Below, piece by piece: positions 27,083 to 35,994 of a stretch of 64,000 bases of DNA; position 1 is the stretch's first letter; every line of letters starts with the position of its first letter. The stretch is from Bacteroidota bacterium (GTDB taxonomy: Bacteria; Bacteroidota; Bacteroidia; Cytophagales; Cyclobacteriaceae): positions 1 to 64,000 of the forward strand of contig VGMW01000007.1 of NCBI GenBank assembly GCA_016866235.1, read 5' to 3'. The position numbers and the translations under genes are program-made. The notes beneath the pieces are model-generated. The model was given only the letters and a program-made list of their open reading frames with translations. It ran no database searches and was not told where the DNA came from.

Positions 27083-27107
27083 AAAGGTCTCTTAGGAGAC
27101 CTTTTTT
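27083..27107 (+). terminator. Intrinsic terminator after tRNA-Met
   Basis: A 9-bp stem (AAAGGTCTC at 27083-27091 with GAGACCTTT at 27096-27104) closes a TTAG loop and is followed directly by a T run. It begins one base after the tRNA and ends its transcript. Confidence 0.85.
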
Positions 27108-27309
27108 ATTTGATTGTGTCTAAGGTTTGGATTTTGAAGATCCTGGCAACCAGGTAGCAGTTACTTAATACACTGCTGGAAAAAATGATCTAATGATTTG
27201 ATTCCCTGGTCAAAAGTTAAAACGATTTTTATGTGGTTTTTTTATTCGTGAAATTAATTAGGTGGTAAATGAAATTTGAAAAATCATAACCTAAGAAGGC
27301 TACTTAATG
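27108..27309. other. Intergenic stretch with two adjacent small hairpins
   Basis: No gene is seen in this AT-rich stretch. Two adjacent inverted repeats stand at about 27140-27183: CCTGG with CCAGG around a CAA loop, then AGCAGT with ACTGCT around a 10-base loop. They are followed directly by nothing T-rich, so they are not clear terminators. The rest leads into the tandem array at 27310. Confidence 0.4.
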
Positions 27310-27501
27310 TCGTACGAAAACTAGCTTATTCTGTCGTACGAAAACTAGCTTATTCTGTTGTATGAAAACTAGCTTATTCTGTTGTATGAAAACTAGCTTA
27401 TTCTGTTGTATGAAAACTAGCTTATTCTGTTGTATGAAAACTAGCTTATTCTGTTGTATGAAAACTAGCTTATTCTGTCGTACGAAAACTAGCTTATTCT
27501 G
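27310..27501. repeat. Minisatellite: eight 24-bp direct repeats
   Basis: Eight units of exactly 24 bases follow one another with no spacers. Units 1, 2 and 8 begin TCGTACG. Units 3 to 7 begin TTGTATG. The remaining 17 bases (GAAAACTAGCTTATTCTG after the variable part) are identical in all units. The two variable bases change together, always C to T at CpG sites. Because 24 is a multiple of three, one reverse frame stays open through the array and would read an eight-residue repeat, but it has no ATG or clear gene context. The array lies between the tRNA-Met terminator and the aconitase gene. Confidence 0.95.
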
Positions 27502-27543
27502 CAATTTATGATGGAGCTGGTCACAGAAGTCTTCAATAACAAT

Positions 27544-27569
27544 AAAAAAAGGCCATTTTTTAAATGGCC
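27544..27569 (-). terminator. Intrinsic terminator of the aconitase transcript
   Basis: An 8-bp GGCCATTT/AAATGGCC stem with a three-base loop at 27551-27569 is followed, reading leftward, by seven T on the reverse strand (27544-27550 on the plus strand are A). It lies 56 bases past the aconitase stop codon. Confidence 0.8.
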
Positions 27570-27624
27570 CTTAAGGGAAATCAGTGTGATGATTTTTAAT
27601 TAAAAACCATCCATTGGTAGAAGT

Positions 27625-29883
27625 TTACTTTTTGCCCATAAGGTTCAGTGCTGATCCGGCTTTGAACCATTCAATCTGATTGCTGTTGTAGCTATGGTTC
27701 ACCTGAATGGTGTCGCTTGATCCATCCTTATGGTTTAACACGAGGGAAAGCGGCTTGTCAGGCTGAAAGGAGGTTAGTCCCACAAGATCCAACACATCAT
27801 CTTCCTGAATCTTGTTGTAGTCTTCCTTGTTGGCAAAGGTAAGTGCGAGCATGCCTTGCTTTTTAAGGTTGGTTTCATGGATTCGAGCGAAGGACTTCAC
27901 CAGTATGATGCGAACACCAAGATGCCTTGGTTCCATCGCGGCATGTTCCCTTGACGAACCTTCACCATAGTTTTCGTCACCCACAACGATCGATCCAATG
28001 CCCTTTGCCTTGTAGGCTCGCTGAACCTTTGGAACTTCATCGTAGTCGCCTGTAAGCGAATTTTTTACCGAATTGATCTTCTCGTTAAAGAAGTTGGTGG
28101 CTCCAATCAACAGGTTGTTCGAAATGTTGTCGAGATGGCCGCGGTATTTCAACCATTTTCCAGCCATTGAAATATGATCGGTGGTACATTTACCCTTTGC
28201 CTTGATCAACAATCTTAGTCCTTTCAAATCGGTTCCTTCCCAGGGTTTGAATGGCTCCAGCAATTGCAGTCTATCCGATTTTGGATCCACTTTCACATCT
28301 ACCTTGCTTCCATCGGCGGCTGGCGCCTGATAGCCCGGATCTTTCACATCAAATCCCTTTGAAGGAAGCTCATCACCAACCGGAGGATCAAGTTTTACTT
28401 TCTCTCCTTTTTCATTCACCAATGAATCGGTCAATGGATTGAAGGTGAGGTCACCTGCGATGGCCAGTGCAGTCACCAGTTCAGGTGAGCCAACGAAAGC
28501 ATAGGTATTGGGATTGCCATCGTTGCGGGATTGGAAATTCCTGTTGAAGGAGTGAACGATGGTGTTTTTCTCCTTTTTATCGGCACCCATTCTGTTCCAC
28601 ATTCCGATGCAGGGTCCGCAGGCATTTGCAAAAACCTTAGCACCTATTTGGTCGAAGGTATTGATGAACCCATCCCTTTCTATGGTATACCTGACCTGCT
28701 CTGAGCCAGGTGTGATGGTGAATTCAGCTTTGGTCTTTAGTCCTTTTGAAGCCACCTGCCTCGCAAGGCTGGCAGCACGTGAGATGTCTTCGTAAGATGA
28801 ATTGGTACAAGAACCAATCAGGCCAACCTCCACTTTTGTTGGCCACCCATTTTTTGCAGCTTCCTCTTTCATCTTTGAAATAGGGGTAGCGAGGTCCGGA
28901 GAGAAAGGTCCGTTCAGATGGGGTTCGAGTTCACTGAGATTTATTTCAATGACCTGGTCGAAATATTTTTCAGGCTGTGCATAAACTTCCGGATCGCCGG
29001 TGAGGTGCGCCCGAATGCCATTGGCAAGTTCAGCGACTTGTGCTCTTCCGGTGGTTCTCAGGTAACGCTCCATAGAATCGTCGTAACCGAACGTAGAGGT
29101 TGTTGCGCCAATTTCTGCGCCCATGTTGGCGATCGTACCTTTTCCGGTACAACTCATGTTGGTAACACCCTCGCCGAAATATTCAACTATGCAGCCTGTT
29201 CCCCCTTTTACTGTGAGGATTCCGGCAACTTTCAGAATAACATCCTTCGCAGAAGTCCAGCCGTTTAGTTTGCCGGTTAATTTAATGCCAATGAGTTTGG
29301 GGAATTTTAATTCCCACGCCATTCCAGCCATAACATCCACTGCATCGGCACCGCCAACGCCTATGGCGATCATGCCGAGACCACCAGCGTTTACCGTGTG
29401 TGAATCAGTGCCGATCATCATACCACCCGGGAAGGCATAATTTTCTAAAACCACCTGATGAATAATACCAGCCCCCGGCTTCCAGAATCCAATTCCATAT
29501 TTATTGGAAACAGAGGAAAGAAAATCAAATACTTCCTTGCTTTCCTGATTGGCTAGCTCCAAGTCGGTTTGCGCGCCTGTTTTAGCAACAATCAGGTGAT
29601 CGCAGTGTACTGAAGAAGGGACTGCAACCTTAGGTTTCCCGGCCGACATAAACTGAAGGAGTGCCATTTGTGCTGTAGCATCCTGCATGGCGACACGATC
29701 CGGAGCGAAATCGACATAAGACTTTCCCCTGCCAAAAGCTTCCACTTTCTGGTCGCTGTGAAGATGGGAATAGAGGATTTTTTCAGATAGGGTAAGCGGT
29801 TTTCCAAGAACTTTTCTTGCCGCTTCAATTTTTCCGGGCATGCCTGCATAGACAGCCTTAATCATTTCCAGATCGAATACCAT
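27625..29883 (-). CDS. acnA: Aconitate hydratase (mitochondrial-type)
   Basis: Aconitase isomerises citrate to isocitrate in the TCA cycle and holds a [4Fe-4S] cluster. The cluster ligands are Cys359 in [10 protein letters not shown] and Cys422/Cys425 in ACGPCIGMW. The substrate segments [13 protein letters not shown] and [15 protein letters not shown] with the catalytic Ser are also clear. At 752 residues it matches the mitochondrial/AcnX-like short form typical of Bacteroidota rather than the longer E. coli AcnA or AcnB. It is the last gene of a reverse-strand series and lies next to a MarR regulator. The SUF genes that make its cluster lie 3 kb upstream. Confidence 0.95.
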   Translation of the reverse strand: MVFDLEMIKAVYAGMPGKIEAARKVLGKPLTLSEKILYSHLHSDQKVEAFGRGKSYVDFAPDRVAMQDATAQMALLQFMSAGKPKVAVPSSVHCDHLIVAKTGAQTDLELANQESKEVFDFLSSVSNKYGIGFWKPGAGIIHQVVLENYAFPGGMMIGTDSHTVNAGGLGMIAIGVGGADAVDVMAGMAWELKFPKLIGIKLTGKLNGWTSAKDVILKVAGILTVKGGTGCIVEYFGEGVTNMSCTGKGTIANMGAEIGATTSTFGYDDSMERYLRTTGRAQVAELANGIRAHLTGDPEVYAQPEKYFDQVIEINLSELEPHLNGPFSPDLATPISKMKEEAAKNGWPTKVEVGLIGSCTNSSYEDISRAASLARQVASKGLKTKAEFTITPGSEQVRYTIERDGFINTFDQIGAKVFANACGPCIGMWNRMGADKKEKNTIVHSFNRNFQSRNDGNPNTYAFVGSPELVTALAIAGDLTFNPLTDSLVNEKGEKVKLDPPVGDELPSKGFDVKDPGYQAPAADGSKVDVKVDPKSDRLQLLEPFKPWEGTDLKGLRLLIKAKGKCTTDHISMAGKWLKYRGHLDNISNNLLIGATNFFNEKINSVKNSLTGDYDEVPKVQRAYKAKGIGSIVVGDENYGEGSSREHAAMEPRHLGVRIILVKSFARIHETNLKKQGMLALTFANKEDYNKIQEDDVLDLVGLTSFQPDKPLSLVLNHKDGSSDTIQVNHSYNSNQIEWFKAGSALNLMGKK

Positions 29884-29940
29884 ACGGTTGATTTTGATGG
29901 TTGCAAAACTATCAAAAAACCGCGAATGGCCGGCCCGTTT

Positions 29941-30390
29941 TCAGGAACGGATCTTGTCCAGAATCTCGTTTAACAGTTTGATTTCCGATGCGGAAAGTGA
30001 TGCGAAAATACTTTCCACAGAGGCTATAGAGGGCTCGATTTTATCCAGTAGCTCAAGTCCTTTATCAGTTATGGTCACGTCTACCGCACGCTTGTCGTTT
30101 TCGCAACTTGATTTTCTAATCAGTTTTTTCTGAAAAAGGCGGTCAACCAGCCGGGAAGAATCGGACATTTTATCGATCATCCGCTCTTTTATCAGGTTTA
30201 TGGATGCAGAGCCTGGATGCTGGCCACGCAGTATCCTTAGAACGTTGTACTGCTGCCGGGTGATGTTGTATTCCTGAGTCACCTCATTGATGAGGTTCAG
30301 AACATAGGAGGAGGTATAAAGAAGGTTTACGATGCCCTTGTGGGCGTCTGATCTGAATTCCTTTTGTTTTATGGCATCCTCCAGTTTCAT
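29941..30390 (-). CDS. MarR family transcriptional regulator
   Basis: This is a 149-residue winged-helix DNA-binding protein. The middle has the helix-turn-helix pattern of MarR (NVLRILRGQHPGSASINLIKERM), followed by a wing with RSSCENDKRAVDVTITDKG. The two ends form the dimer helices. It has no Cys typical of redox-sensing OhrR. It lies 17 bases downstream of folE and 57 bases upstream of aconitase, so it may be in the folE transcript. The regulated genes are unknown; nearby fatty-acid or stress genes are possible targets. Confidence 0.88.
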   Translation of the reverse strand: MKLEDAIKQKEFRSDAHKGIVNLLYTSSYVLNLINEVTQEYNITRQQYNVLRILRGQHPGSASINLIKERMIDKMSDSSRLVDRLFQKKLIRKSSCENDKRAVDVTITDKGLELLDKIEPSIASVESIFASLSASEIKLLNEILDKIRS

Positions 30391-30407
30391 CGGATGGGAC
30401 GCCAGCT

Positions 30408-31097
30408 TTATCGGGCGTTGATGTAGTTCAGGAACTCTCTCTTATAGGTTTCTTCACGGAACTTTCCGGAGAAATAAGCTGTACCGGTTTTGCTGTTGGT
30501 ATCTCCAACACCTCTGGAGGCTACACACATGTGGTTGGCATCGACCACCACAGCGACGTTCATGGTACGGAGAACTTTTTCCATTTCCTTGCCGATTTGA
30601 ACGGTTAAACGTTCCTGAACCTGGGGTCGCTTGGCAAAAAACTGAACAATGCGATTGATTTTTGAAAGTCCAATTACCTTGCCTGAAGAGAAGTAACCAA
30701 CATGGATTTTCCCGTAAATCGGAACAAAGTGGTGCTCACAATGGGAGAAAAAGGTAATGTCTTTTTCTACCAGCATTTGATCGTAGTTGTATTTGTTTTC
30801 GAATAACCTCGGATGTGGCCGGTTGGCCGGATTCAATCCGCTGAACGCTTCCTTAACAAACATCTTGGCTACGCGTTGGGGAGTCCCCTGCAGACTATCG
30901 TCTGTCAAATCCAATCCAAGCGTTTCCATGATAGAACGGAAATGTCCTTCAATGCGCCTTATTTTTTCTTCATCCGATAATTCAAATGCATCGGAACGCA
31001 TCGGGGTATCCCAATTGGTTAATGCATGGTCATCATCGGCGTCATCGAGATCTGGTCTGTTAGGCAGGATACTCAACGCAATTTCTTTCTGTTTCAT
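30408..31097 (-). CDS. folE: GTP cyclohydrolase I
   Basis: FolE converts GTP to 7,8-dihydroneopterin triphosphate, the entry to folate and queuosine synthesis. The zinc ligands are Cys120 and His123 in FSHCEHHFVP and Cys191 in NHMCVASRG. The family helix VIGLSKINRIVQFFAKRPQVQERL is intact. An N-terminal extension of about 40 residues (residues 1-40) is typical of Cytophagales-type enzymes, so I keep ATG 31097 even though it overlaps queD by 38 bases. The overlap couples it to queD, the next enzyme acting on its product. Confidence 0.94.
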   Translation of the reverse strand: MKQKEIALSILPNRPDLDDADDDHALTNWDTPMRSDAFELSDEEKIRRIEGHFRSIMETLGLDLTDDSLQGTPQRVAKMFVKEAFSGLNPANRPHPRLFENKYNYDQMLVEKDITFFSHCEHHFVPIYGKIHVGYFSSGKVIGLSKINRIVQFFAKRPQVQERLTVQIGKEMEKVLRTMNVAVVVDANHMCVASRGVGDTNSKTGTAYFSGKFREETYKREFLNYINAR

Positions 31098-31488
31098 AGA
31101 GTCTGATTTTAAGTTCCAATTCCGGTTCGATCTTTTCCCTGAGGATTTCCCAGATGATTCTGGCGATGTTCTCGGCGGTCGGAATCAGATCCTTGAAATA
31201 CGGAGTATCCAAATTTAAGTTTTTGTGGTCGAAGACACCGATGACATGTTCTTTTATGAGATCACTCAGCACTTTCATGTCGTAGACATACCCGGTTTGG
31301 GAGTCAACCGTACCGGTTAGGGTCACGATTAGCTGGTAATTGTGTCCGTGGAAGTTCGGATTGTTACATTTTCCAAAAACCGCGTCATTCTTTTCATCCG
31401 ACCACTCCGGCACATAAAGCCTGTGGGCCGAATTAAAATTTTCGGTTCTGGAGACAGATGTTTTATGCTGACTGACCGAATTCAGCAT
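31060..31488 (-). CDS. queD: 6-carboxy-5,6,7,8-tetrahydropterin synthase (QueD/PTPS)
   Basis: QueD acts on the dihydroneopterin triphosphate made by FolE in the queuosine pathway. The zinc His ligands are His22 (FNSAHR) and His47/His49 (HGHNY), and the catalytic Cys41 stands in GKCNNPNFHGH. The length of 142 residues is normal. It overlaps folE by 38 bases, and shares its last codon base with the bacilliredoxin gene upstream, so all three are read from one transcript. A PTPS-III folate role is an alternative name for the same fold. Confidence 0.9.
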   Translation of the reverse strand: MLNSVSQHKTSVSRTENFNSAHRLYVPEWSDEKNDAVFGKCNNPNFHGHNYQLIVTLTGTVDSQTGYVYDMKVLSDLIKEHVIGVFDHKNLNLDTPYFKDLIPTAENIARIIWEILREKIEPELELKIRLYETERNCVEYPA

Positions 31489-31913
31489 TAACAGTATTCC
31501 TTAAAGACCTCGACCAGATGCTGGCCAATCATTTGGGCATTCCTGCCTTCGATATGATGGCGTTCAATGAAGTGAATCAGTTGACCATCTTTGAACAAAG
31601 CAATCGAAGGTGATGAAGGGGGATAAGGAAGGGTGTACTGTCGTGCACGTGCCACTGCATCGGTATCCACGCCTGCAAAAACAGTTGTGAGTTTGGAAGG
31701 TTTCTTATCCGATTGCTGAAGTGCCCACTTAATTCCTGGTCGTGCAGCGCCTGCAGCACAACCGCAGACTGAATTGATGACCAGCAAATTGGTTCCACCC
31801 ACATCGTCTTTAAGTTGTTGGTCGACTTCGGCAGAAGTTTTTAATTCTTTAAAGCCGGCTGAAACCAAATCCTGCCTCATGGGTGCAACCAGATGTTCCG
31901 GATACATGCTCAT
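31488..31913 (-). CDS. Bacilliredoxin (BrxA/BrxB family)
   Basis: This is a thioredoxin-fold protein that removes bacillithiol from protein disulfides. The active-site motif CGC is at residues 50-52, in INSVCGCAAGAARPGI, which is the hallmark of the BrxA/B (YphP/YqiW) family. The C-terminal part keeps the family block HFIERHHIEGR. At 141 residues it is full length. It lies 27 bases downstream of the DUF59 gene and 1 base upstream of queD, in the SUF transcript. bshB1 at the far end of the window supports bacillithiol use in this organism. Confidence 0.92.
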   Translation of the reverse strand: MSMYPEHLVAPMRQDLVSAGFKELKTSAEVDQQLKDDVGGTNLLVINSVCGCAAGAARPGIKWALQQSDKKPSKLTTVFAGVDTDAVARARQYTLPYPPSSPSIALFKDGQLIHFIERHHIEGRNAQMIGQHLVEVFKEYC

Positions 31914-31940
31914 AGTTTTCTAAAGTTTATGGTTAATCAA

Positions 31941-32315
31941 TTATAAAAATCCTAATTCAAGTTTTGCTGCCTCGCTCATCATATCCTGAGAATACGGTGG
32001 ATCCCAGGTGATCTCTACATTAACGTCCCGTACACCTTCGATCGCCTCTATTCTCTGTTTTACCTCCGATGGGATGGATTCAGCGGAAGGGCAGGAGGGT
32101 GAAGTCAATGTCATCAGGATGTGTACGTTGTTTACCGGGAAAAGATTGATTTCATAAATCAGTCCCAATTCAAAAATGTCCACTGGAATTTCCGGATCGT
32201 AAACGCTCTTGATGGCGGCCATGACTTTTTCCCTGAGGTCAGGGATTTCCGTGGCGCCATTCGATTCCGGGTTAACCGATGGATTTTTGATTTCCTGGTC
32301 GATGTTATTGTCCAT
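31941..32315 (-). CDS. SUF-associated DUF59/MIP18-type Fe-S assembly protein
   Basis: This small protein (124 residues) has the MIP18/PaaD-type core. A disordered, charged start is followed by VMAAIKSVYDPEIPVDIFELGLIYEI and TLTSPSCPSAESIPSEV, with the conserved Cys in the second block. Such proteins help mature Fe-S proteins and are often next to sufE/sufS in Bacteroidota. It overlaps the sufE gene by 11 bases. Calling it SufT is reasonable but not certain, since true SufT proteins are often fused or longer. The overlap and order indicate a role in the SUF system. Confidence 0.87.
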   Translation of the reverse strand: MDNNIDQEIKNPSVNPESNGATEIPDLREKVMAAIKSVYDPEIPVDIFELGLIYEINLFPVNNVHILMTLTSPSCPSAESIPSEVKQRIEAIEGVRDVNVEITWDPPYSQDMMSEAAKLELGFL

Positions 32316-32745
32316 TGCCTTCTTTGATCAAACTGTACGCCAGTGCATATCGACGGATTTGCTGGATCATCGATGCAAATCCATTGGATCGTTGCGTTCC
32401 GATAAATCTGTCCATTCCAATTTTTGATGGAAAGAAAAATTCAGTCTTTAAGATTTCCTCCGGTGACAGGCCCTGACACACCCTCAGCAACAGTCCAACC
32501 AAGCCCTTCGTAATGGTGGTGTTGCTGTCGGCCTGAAAATAAATTTTTCCGTCATCCAGATTGGCAACCAGCCATACCTTCGACTGACAGCCTTTCACGA
32601 TATTTTCTTCTGTTCGCTCACCTTCAGGAAAAGCAGGCAATTGCTGGCCAAGTTCCATAAGGTATTGGAGGGTTAGCTCGAGGTTTCCATCGAGCATCGA
32701 AAACTCTTTGATGATTTCGTCCTGTCTGTCTGCAGCGGTCGTCAT
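32305..32745 (-). CDS. sufE: SufE sulfur-acceptor protein
   Basis: SufE takes persulfide sulfur from SufS and passes it to the SufBCD scaffold. The active Cys is in the segment IVKGCQSKVWL, the usual position for this family. At 146 residues it is full length. It overlaps sufS by 4 bases and the DUF59 gene by 11, so translation is coupled. It completes the sulfur-transfer branch of the pathway. Confidence 0.92.
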   Translation of the reverse strand: MTTAADRQDEIIKEFSMLDGNLELTLQYLMELGQQLPAFPEGERTEENIVKGCQSKVWLVANLDDGKIYFQADSNTTITKGLVGLLLRVCQGLSPEEILKTEFFFPSKIGMDRFIGTQRSNGFASMIQQIRRYALAYSLIKEGNGQ

Positions 32746-33980
32746 CTGGAAAGTCCTCCCGTGATTTTGCCCAACGCATCAATAAATACATCAACTTCTT
32801 CTTCTGTGTTGTAAACAGCGAAGGATGCTCTCACCGTTCCCTCCAGTCCAAATCTTTTCATCAGTGGCTGTGTGCAATGGTGACCGGTACGAACTGCAAT
32901 TCCCTTAGCGTCCAGCATCTGGCCAACATCGAAGTGATGCATGTTTTCAACATGAAAGGAAAGGATGCCCACCTTTTCTACGGCATTTCCGATGATCCGG
33001 ACTCCATCCAATCCCCTGATTTTATCGCTTGCATGCCTGAGCAGTTGATGCTCATGGTTTGCCATCGCTTCCCGGGTGTTCTCTTTAATAAATTGGATGG
33101 CGGGCGCAAGTGCAATGATGTCGGCAATATTTGGTGTGCCTGCCTCAAACTTATATGGAAGTTCATTGTAGGTTGTCTTTTCGAACGTAACCTCTTTTAT
33201 CATTTCACCGCCACCCTGGTAAGGCGGCATTTTATCCAACCACTCCCGTTTGCCATACAGAAATCCGGTGCCGGTTGGACCATACATCTTATGGCCGGAG
33301 GCTACATAAAAATCACAGTCAATGGCCTGAACATTTACAGGTAGGTGTGCAAGGCCCTGCGCACCATCGATGAGTACAACCGCGCCATGCTGATGGGCCA
33401 GAGAACAAATTTTAACGATGGGGTTAACAGTACCCAGACTGTTGGACGCGTGGTTTACCGCTACCAGCTTAACTTTTTCAGATGACAGTAGTTTTCTGAA
33501 GGCATCGAGGTCAAGGGTGCCATCTTCATGAACAGGAATTACCCTTAGTTTGGCTCCGCGCTCTTCACACATCAACTGCCAGGGAACAATGTTGCTGTGG
33601 TGCTCCAATCCGGAGACAATAATCTCATCTCCTGGTTTTACAAATGCTTTTCCAAAGGAGTTGGCAACGAGGTTGACGCCATCGGTTACGCCTTTTGTGA
33701 AAATGATTTCTTCAGAAGAGGGCGCATGAATAAAATCGGCTATGGCCTTTCGGGTGGCTTCGAAGTCACGGGTAGCACGCTCGGCGAGCGTATGGATGCC
33801 CCGGTGGATGTTGGCATTATCGAAGCGGTAGTAATGGTCTAGTTTGTCTAAGACGCTCTGAGGCTTTTGGGTGGTCGCGGCATTGTCAAGATAAATCAGT
33901 TGCTTCCCATTGACCTGTTGGTTCAGAACAGGAAACTGAGCTCTGATTTTTCTGATGTCGATGGCCTCAACTTTACTCAT
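32742..33980 (-). CDS. sufS: Cysteine desulfurase SufS
   Basis: SufS is a PLP enzyme that takes sulfur from cysteine. The PLP Lys is in VASGHKMYGPTG and the catalytic Cys in VRTGHHCTQPLMKR, the group II sequence typical of SufS. I chose ATG 33980, giving the start MSKVEAIDIRKIRAQFPVL. A 14-residue upstream extension has no support. The start shares an ATGA overlap with the sufD stop. It acts with SufE to feed SufBCD. Confidence 0.95.
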   Translation of the reverse strand: MSKVEAIDIRKIRAQFPVLNQQVNGKQLIYLDNAATTQKPQSVLDKLDHYYRFDNANIHRGIHTLAERATRDFEATRKAIADFIHAPSSEEIIFTKGVTDGVNLVANSFGKAFVKPGDEIIVSGLEHHSNIVPWQLMCEERGAKLRVIPVHEDGTLDLDAFRKLLSSEKVKLVAVNHASNSLGTVNPIVKICSLAHQHGAVVLIDGAQGLAHLPVNVQAIDCDFYVASGHKMYGPTGTGFLYGKREWLDKMPPYQGGGEMIKEVTFEKTTYNELPYKFEAGTPNIADIIALAPAIQFIKENTREAMANHEHQLLRHASDKIRGLDGVRIIGNAVEKVGILSFHVENMHHFDVGQMLDAKGIAVRTGHHCTQPLMKRFGLEGTVRASFAVYNTEEEVDVFIDALGKITGGLSR

Positions 33981-35188
33981 CCCAAAATTGAAATTTTTTC
34001 TGCCACCTTTTTGGAGGCCCATTCTCTGATAAAGGGGTGGTTGATTCTTTCCACCACCTCTACGGCAAATGCATTGAGCAGCATGGCTTGCGCCGATTTT
34101 CGATCAATGCCTCTGCTTCGCAGATAAAACATTGCATTGTCGTCGAGCTGACCGGTAGTGCATCCGTGGGAACATTTGACATCATCGGCCCAGATTTCAA
34201 GCTGAGGTTTGGTGTTGACCGTTGCCTTATCGGAAAGTAAGATGTTCCGGTTCGATTGAAAGGCATTGGTTTTCTGAGCATCCTGACGAACAAATATTTT
34301 TCCATTGAAAATCCCTCGCGACTGGTCAGCCATGATTCCTTTGAAAAGTTCGTTGCTGTTGGCGTTGGGAACCAGATGATCGACCACTGTATGATTGTCC
34401 GCAAGTGTTTTTCCTCCGATCAGGTACAGCCCAAATACATTGGCTTCAGCAGATTCGCCATCGACCAGGTACTTAAAGTTGTTTCTAACAATCCCACCAT
34501 CGGTGGTAAGTGTAAATGTTTCTGTGCGGCTGTCTGAGGCCTGTCGTATTGAAGCGTTGTAGACAACATTTAAGGTAGAGGCAGTGGATTGCTGAACGGC
34601 AAAATTCAGCGATGCGCTCTCCTGGACTTCAGCACTCAGCGACAGGTTGCAGAAATCAGAACCATTCGTGGGTAGTGTCTCGATGATGGAAAGTGATGAA
34701 TCTTTTAGGACCACAATTTTTATGGATCCAGCGAAGGATACAGAGCAGGGGAGGTGATCGAGATGGATCACCTGGTCAATAGGTTTTGAGGCCTTGATCA
34801 CCAGCGTTGATTTTCGCATGGCACCGTTCAACAAAGCAAAGGGGTCCTCTAGGTTCACGGACCAATCATGGTTATCGGTATAAATGGAGAGCCCTTCTGG
34901 CAATTGCGTTGGGATGTTCAGTGGTACACCGCCGAGCAGCGCGATAGGTATGGTGCCGGGAATTGGTTCTGGTTGTCCGGTTTGGGACGCTTGTTTGGTC
35001 AGATCGTTGATCCAATCCGTGGATTTACTCAGCGACTGTCCAATGGGCGTGAATTTGTACTCTTCGTTTTTGTTGTTGGGTAATCCATGTTGGATAAAAC
35101 GGTCCAGAAGATTTGATCTGGAGGATCCATCGGATAATCCAAGGACAATTTTCTGCAGGCTGCTGTTGATGTCTTCTGATTTAAGCAT
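33977..35188 (-). CDS. sufD: Fe-S assembly protein SufD
   Basis: SufD is the non-catalytic partner of SufB in the SufBC2D scaffold. The right-handed beta-helix domain is seen in the middle to C-terminal part, with the SufBD family end DDNAMFYLRSRGID and LLNAFAVEVVERI. At 403 residues it is normal. It overlaps sufS by 4 bases and follows sufC by 6 bases, so the order is sufB-sufC-sufD-sufS-sufE. Confidence 0.93.
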   Translation of the reverse strand: MLKSEDINSSLQKIVLGLSDGSSRSNLLDRFIQHGLPNNKNEEYKFTPIGQSLSKSTDWINDLTKQASQTGQPEPIPGTIPIALLGGVPLNIPTQLPEGLSIYTDNHDWSVNLEDPFALLNGAMRKSTLVIKASKPIDQVIHLDHLPCSVSFAGSIKIVVLKDSSLSIIETLPTNGSDFCNLSLSAEVQESASLNFAVQQSTASTLNVVYNASIRQASDSRTETFTLTTDGGIVRNNFKYLVDGESAEANVFGLYLIGGKTLADNHTVVDHLVPNANSNELFKGIMADQSRGIFNGKIFVRQDAQKTNAFQSNRNILLSDKATVNTKPQLEIWADDVKCSHGCTTGQLDDNAMFYLRSRGIDRKSAQAMLLNAFAVEVVERINHPFIREWASKKVAEKISILG

Positions 35189-35194
35189 ACCGGT

Positions 35195-35962
35195 TTAAGC
35201 TGTGATTCCTTCCTTAACCCAATCGTAACCCTTGGCCTCCAGTTCGAGTGCCAGGTTCTTATCGCCGCTCAGGACTATTTTACCTTTGTATAAAACATGC
35301 ACAAAGTCGGGCACGATAAAATCCAGCAAGCGTTGGTAATGCGTTACTACGATGGTGCCGTTATCGGCGTTTTTCAGCTTGTTCACACCTGAGGCGACAA
35401 TTCTCAGCGCATCGATGTCCAGTCCTGAATCGGTCTCATCCAAAACCGAGAGTTTTGGTTCAAGCATGGCCATCTGAAAGATCTCATTTCTTTTCTTTTC
35501 GCCACCGGAGAAACCTTCATTGAGCGAGCGGCTGAGCAGGGACTGGTCAATTTCCACCAGTTTCATTTTTTCTTTCATGTGGGCCAGGAAGCTTACCGCA
35601 TCGAGCGGAGACTGTCCTCGGTGTTCTCTGACCTTATTTACTGCGGTCTTCATGAAATTGACTGTGCTTACGCCTGGAATTTCAACCGGGTACTGAAAGG
35701 CAAGAAAGATACCTTCGCGAGCTCTTTCGTCGGCCTCCATGGAAAGAAGGTCCTTTCCAAGAAATTCAACGGAACCGTCTGTTACTTCAAAGTCTTCTCT
35801 TCCTGCCAGTACGGAGGCCAGTGTGCTTTTGCCGGAACCATTTGGGCCCATAATGGCATGTACTTCGCCGGGATTAACGGTGAGGTTGATGCCGTTTAGG
35901 ATTTGCTTGTCACCTATTTTGGCGTGAAGGTTTTCAATTTTTATCAGAGGCTTTTTCTCCAT
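35195..35962 (-). CDS. sufC: SUF ATPase SufC
   Basis: SufC is the ABC-type ATPase of the SUF scaffold. The Walker A loop is GPNGSGKST, the signature is FSGGEKKRNEI and the Walker B region ends LDETDSGLD. The Q-loop region (FLAFQYPVEIPGVS) is typical for SufC. At 255 residues it is full length. It follows sufB by 32 bases and precedes sufD by 6. Confidence 0.95.
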   Translation of the reverse strand: MEKKPLIKIENLHAKIGDKQILNGINLTVNPGEVHAIMGPNGSGKSTLASVLAGREDFEVTDGSVEFLGKDLLSMEADERAREGIFLAFQYPVEIPGVSTVNFMKTAVNKVREHRGQSPLDAVSFLAHMKEKMKLVEIDQSLLSRSLNEGFSGGEKKRNEIFQMAMLEPKLSVLDETDSGLDIDALRIVASGVNKLKNADNGTIVVTHYQRLLDFIVPDFVHVLYKGKIVLSGDKNLALELEAKGYDWVKEGITA

Positions 35963-35994
35963 TGAAATATTCTTTGAGGTGTGTTGTATGGTTG

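Noticed and set aside
27310-27501. CRISPR array
   Set aside because: Repeats are directly adjacent with no unique spacers, and no cas gene is near. It is a tandem minisatellite.
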